From assembly GCA_023457875.1 (NCBI GenBank), contig JAEXBC010000299.1, positions 1 through 6,086 on the forward strand: a stretch of DNA of 6,086 bases, given 5' to 3'. The notes beneath the pieces are model-generated. The model did not search any database and was not told where the DNA came from. It saw only the letters and a program-made list of their open reading frames with translations. How positions within the stretch are numbered: position 1 is the stretch's first letter; every line of letters starts with the position of its first letter. Made by a program: the position numbers and the translations under genes. The stretch comes from Bacillota bacterium (GTDB taxonomy: Bacteria > Bacillota > Clostridia > Lachnospirales > Cellulosilyticaceae). Positions 5,525 to 6,086 of the stretch are shown in pieces.

Positions 5525-6086
5525 AGTAACCATTATTTTAACATAAAAGATACATTATACGATATTACAGAAAAATATAGTGAGACCATCGAGCTATTTG
5601 TAGCCTTAGGCTTTAGTCATATGAAGGACGAGCATATGAGAAAGAGTTTTGGAAAATCTATTTCATTAGAGGACACTTTAAGGCTAAAGAAAATAAGCAT
5701 AGAAACTTTTGAAGCCCAGCTTGTAGAAAAGATTGAAAATAGTAATCCTAGCAGTTTAGCTTTAACACCAGAAAAGGAAAAGCTAAAAATAGCTGGCGTC
5801 TTACCTTGCCCTGTAAAAGTGCCTTTATTTGAAGCATTTGAGAAATGGCTTGGTGAAAATGACCTTCCTGTTACAATAGAGCATGAACTAAAGGCAGCTT
5901 CTATGGGTATCGATTGGTTAAAGCAGAGCTTAGCACACTCCACTAAGGAGGACTTGCCAGATTTGTTTATATCAGCTGGCTTTGAGTTGTTTTTTGATAA
6001 AACCATATTTGGAGGGCACCAAACAGAGCGTCTTTTTGGTGATTTAACAGACAACCGAAAATATCATGAGGATTTTCAAAATGACA
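5522..6086 (+). CDS. DUF1858-like / solute-binding-protein-like fusion, N-terminal 188 residues (3' end outside window)
   Basis: The frame stays open to the window edge, with no stop. Residues about 8-70 (NIKDTLYDITEKYSETIELF, then ALGFSHMKDEHMRKSFGKSISLEDTLRLKKI) resemble the small helical DUF1858 domain in its cysteine-free form. From about 87 onward, KLKIAGVLPCPVKVPLFEAFEKWL (87-110), IEHELKAASMGIDWLKQSL (119-137) and DLPDLFISAGFELFFD (144-159) have the strand-helix rhythm of a periplasmic-binding-protein domain as found in ABC transporter substrate-binding proteins. There is no signal peptide, lipobox or membrane segment, so the product is probably cytoplasmic. AAAGGAG (5504-5510) precedes the ATG by 11 nt; an in-frame TTG at 5516, 5 nt after the site, would add two residues. 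It is divergent from mltG. Ligand and role are unknown to me, and the domain calls rest on recalled family patterns. Confidence 0.7.
   Translation, partial: MSNHYFNIKDTLYDITEKYSETIELFVALGFSHMKDEHMRKSFGKSISLEDTLRLKKISIETFEAQLVEKIENSNPSSLALTPEKEKLKIAGVLPCPVKVPLFEAFEKWLGENDLPVTIEHELKAASMGIDWLKQSLAHSTKEDLPDLFISAGFELFFDKTIFGGHQTERLFGDLTDNRKYHEDFQND

Noticed and set aside
5617..6054. Open frame on the minus strand of 145 codons at the right edge.
   Set aside because: It lies opposite the plus-strand gene starting at 5522, which has a ribosome binding site, a coherent domain pattern and ordinary codon use. The minus-strand translation is rich in Ser, Lys and Phe, has no recognisable motif and no good ribosome binding site.
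1..6086. Searched for CRISPR repeats, tRNA/rRNA, riboswitch-like leaders, insertion sequences and direct repeats.
   Set aside because: Leaders are short, coding density is high, and no repeated unit, transposase motif or cloverleaf was seen by eye.

Overview
The window (6,086 bp, AT-rich) looks like core chromosome of an endospore-forming, low-GC Gram-positive bacterium of the class Clostridia. The grounds are an uninterrupted sigma-K gene, a C-terminally complete RNase J, the neighbour set mltG-trmR-trhP (order as in Bacillus subtilis yrrL-yrrM-yrrN/O), strong GGAGG-type ribosome binding sites and hairpin-plus-T terminators. A Lachnospirales-like member is possible but is only a guess. I see no mobile element, CRISPR array, rRNA or tRNA.

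Layout. 1-1203 (+): the last 400 codons of RNase J; the start lies outside the window. 1210-1256: a long perfect hairpin between convergent genes. 1306-1968 (-): sigK, the late mother-cell sporulation sigma factor, with a candidate autoregulatory sigma-K promoter directly upstream. 2067-2109: a strong terminator. 2113-3351 (-) trhP and 3348-4022 (-) trmR overlap by 4 nt and have their own sigma-A-type promoter. 4109-4140: the mltG terminator. 4156-5262 (-): mltG, with a near-consensus sigma-A promoter. 5263-5521: a divergent intergenic region with an imperfect dyad. 5522-6086 (+): the first 188 codons of an unusual gene fusing a DUF1858-like domain to a solute-binding-protein-like domain without a signal peptide.

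How the genes work together. TrhP and TrmR are successive enzymes of tRNA wobble-uridine modification (U34 to ho5U34, then to mo5U34), and their overlap suggests coupled translation. MltG trims or terminates nascent peptidoglycan glycan strands at the membrane. SigK runs late mother-cell gene expression. RNase J is a major 5'-3' exo/endoribonuclease. The genes are close neighbours, but terminators and promoters split them into at least four transcription units: rnj, sigK, trmR-trhP and mltG.

The points most worth a second look are the start of sigK, where the ribosome binding site and the predicted transcription start both favour a start that leaves only a very short pro-sequence, and the signal-less DUF1858/solute-binding fusion at the right edge. 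Nothing here is clearly a new multi-gene system.
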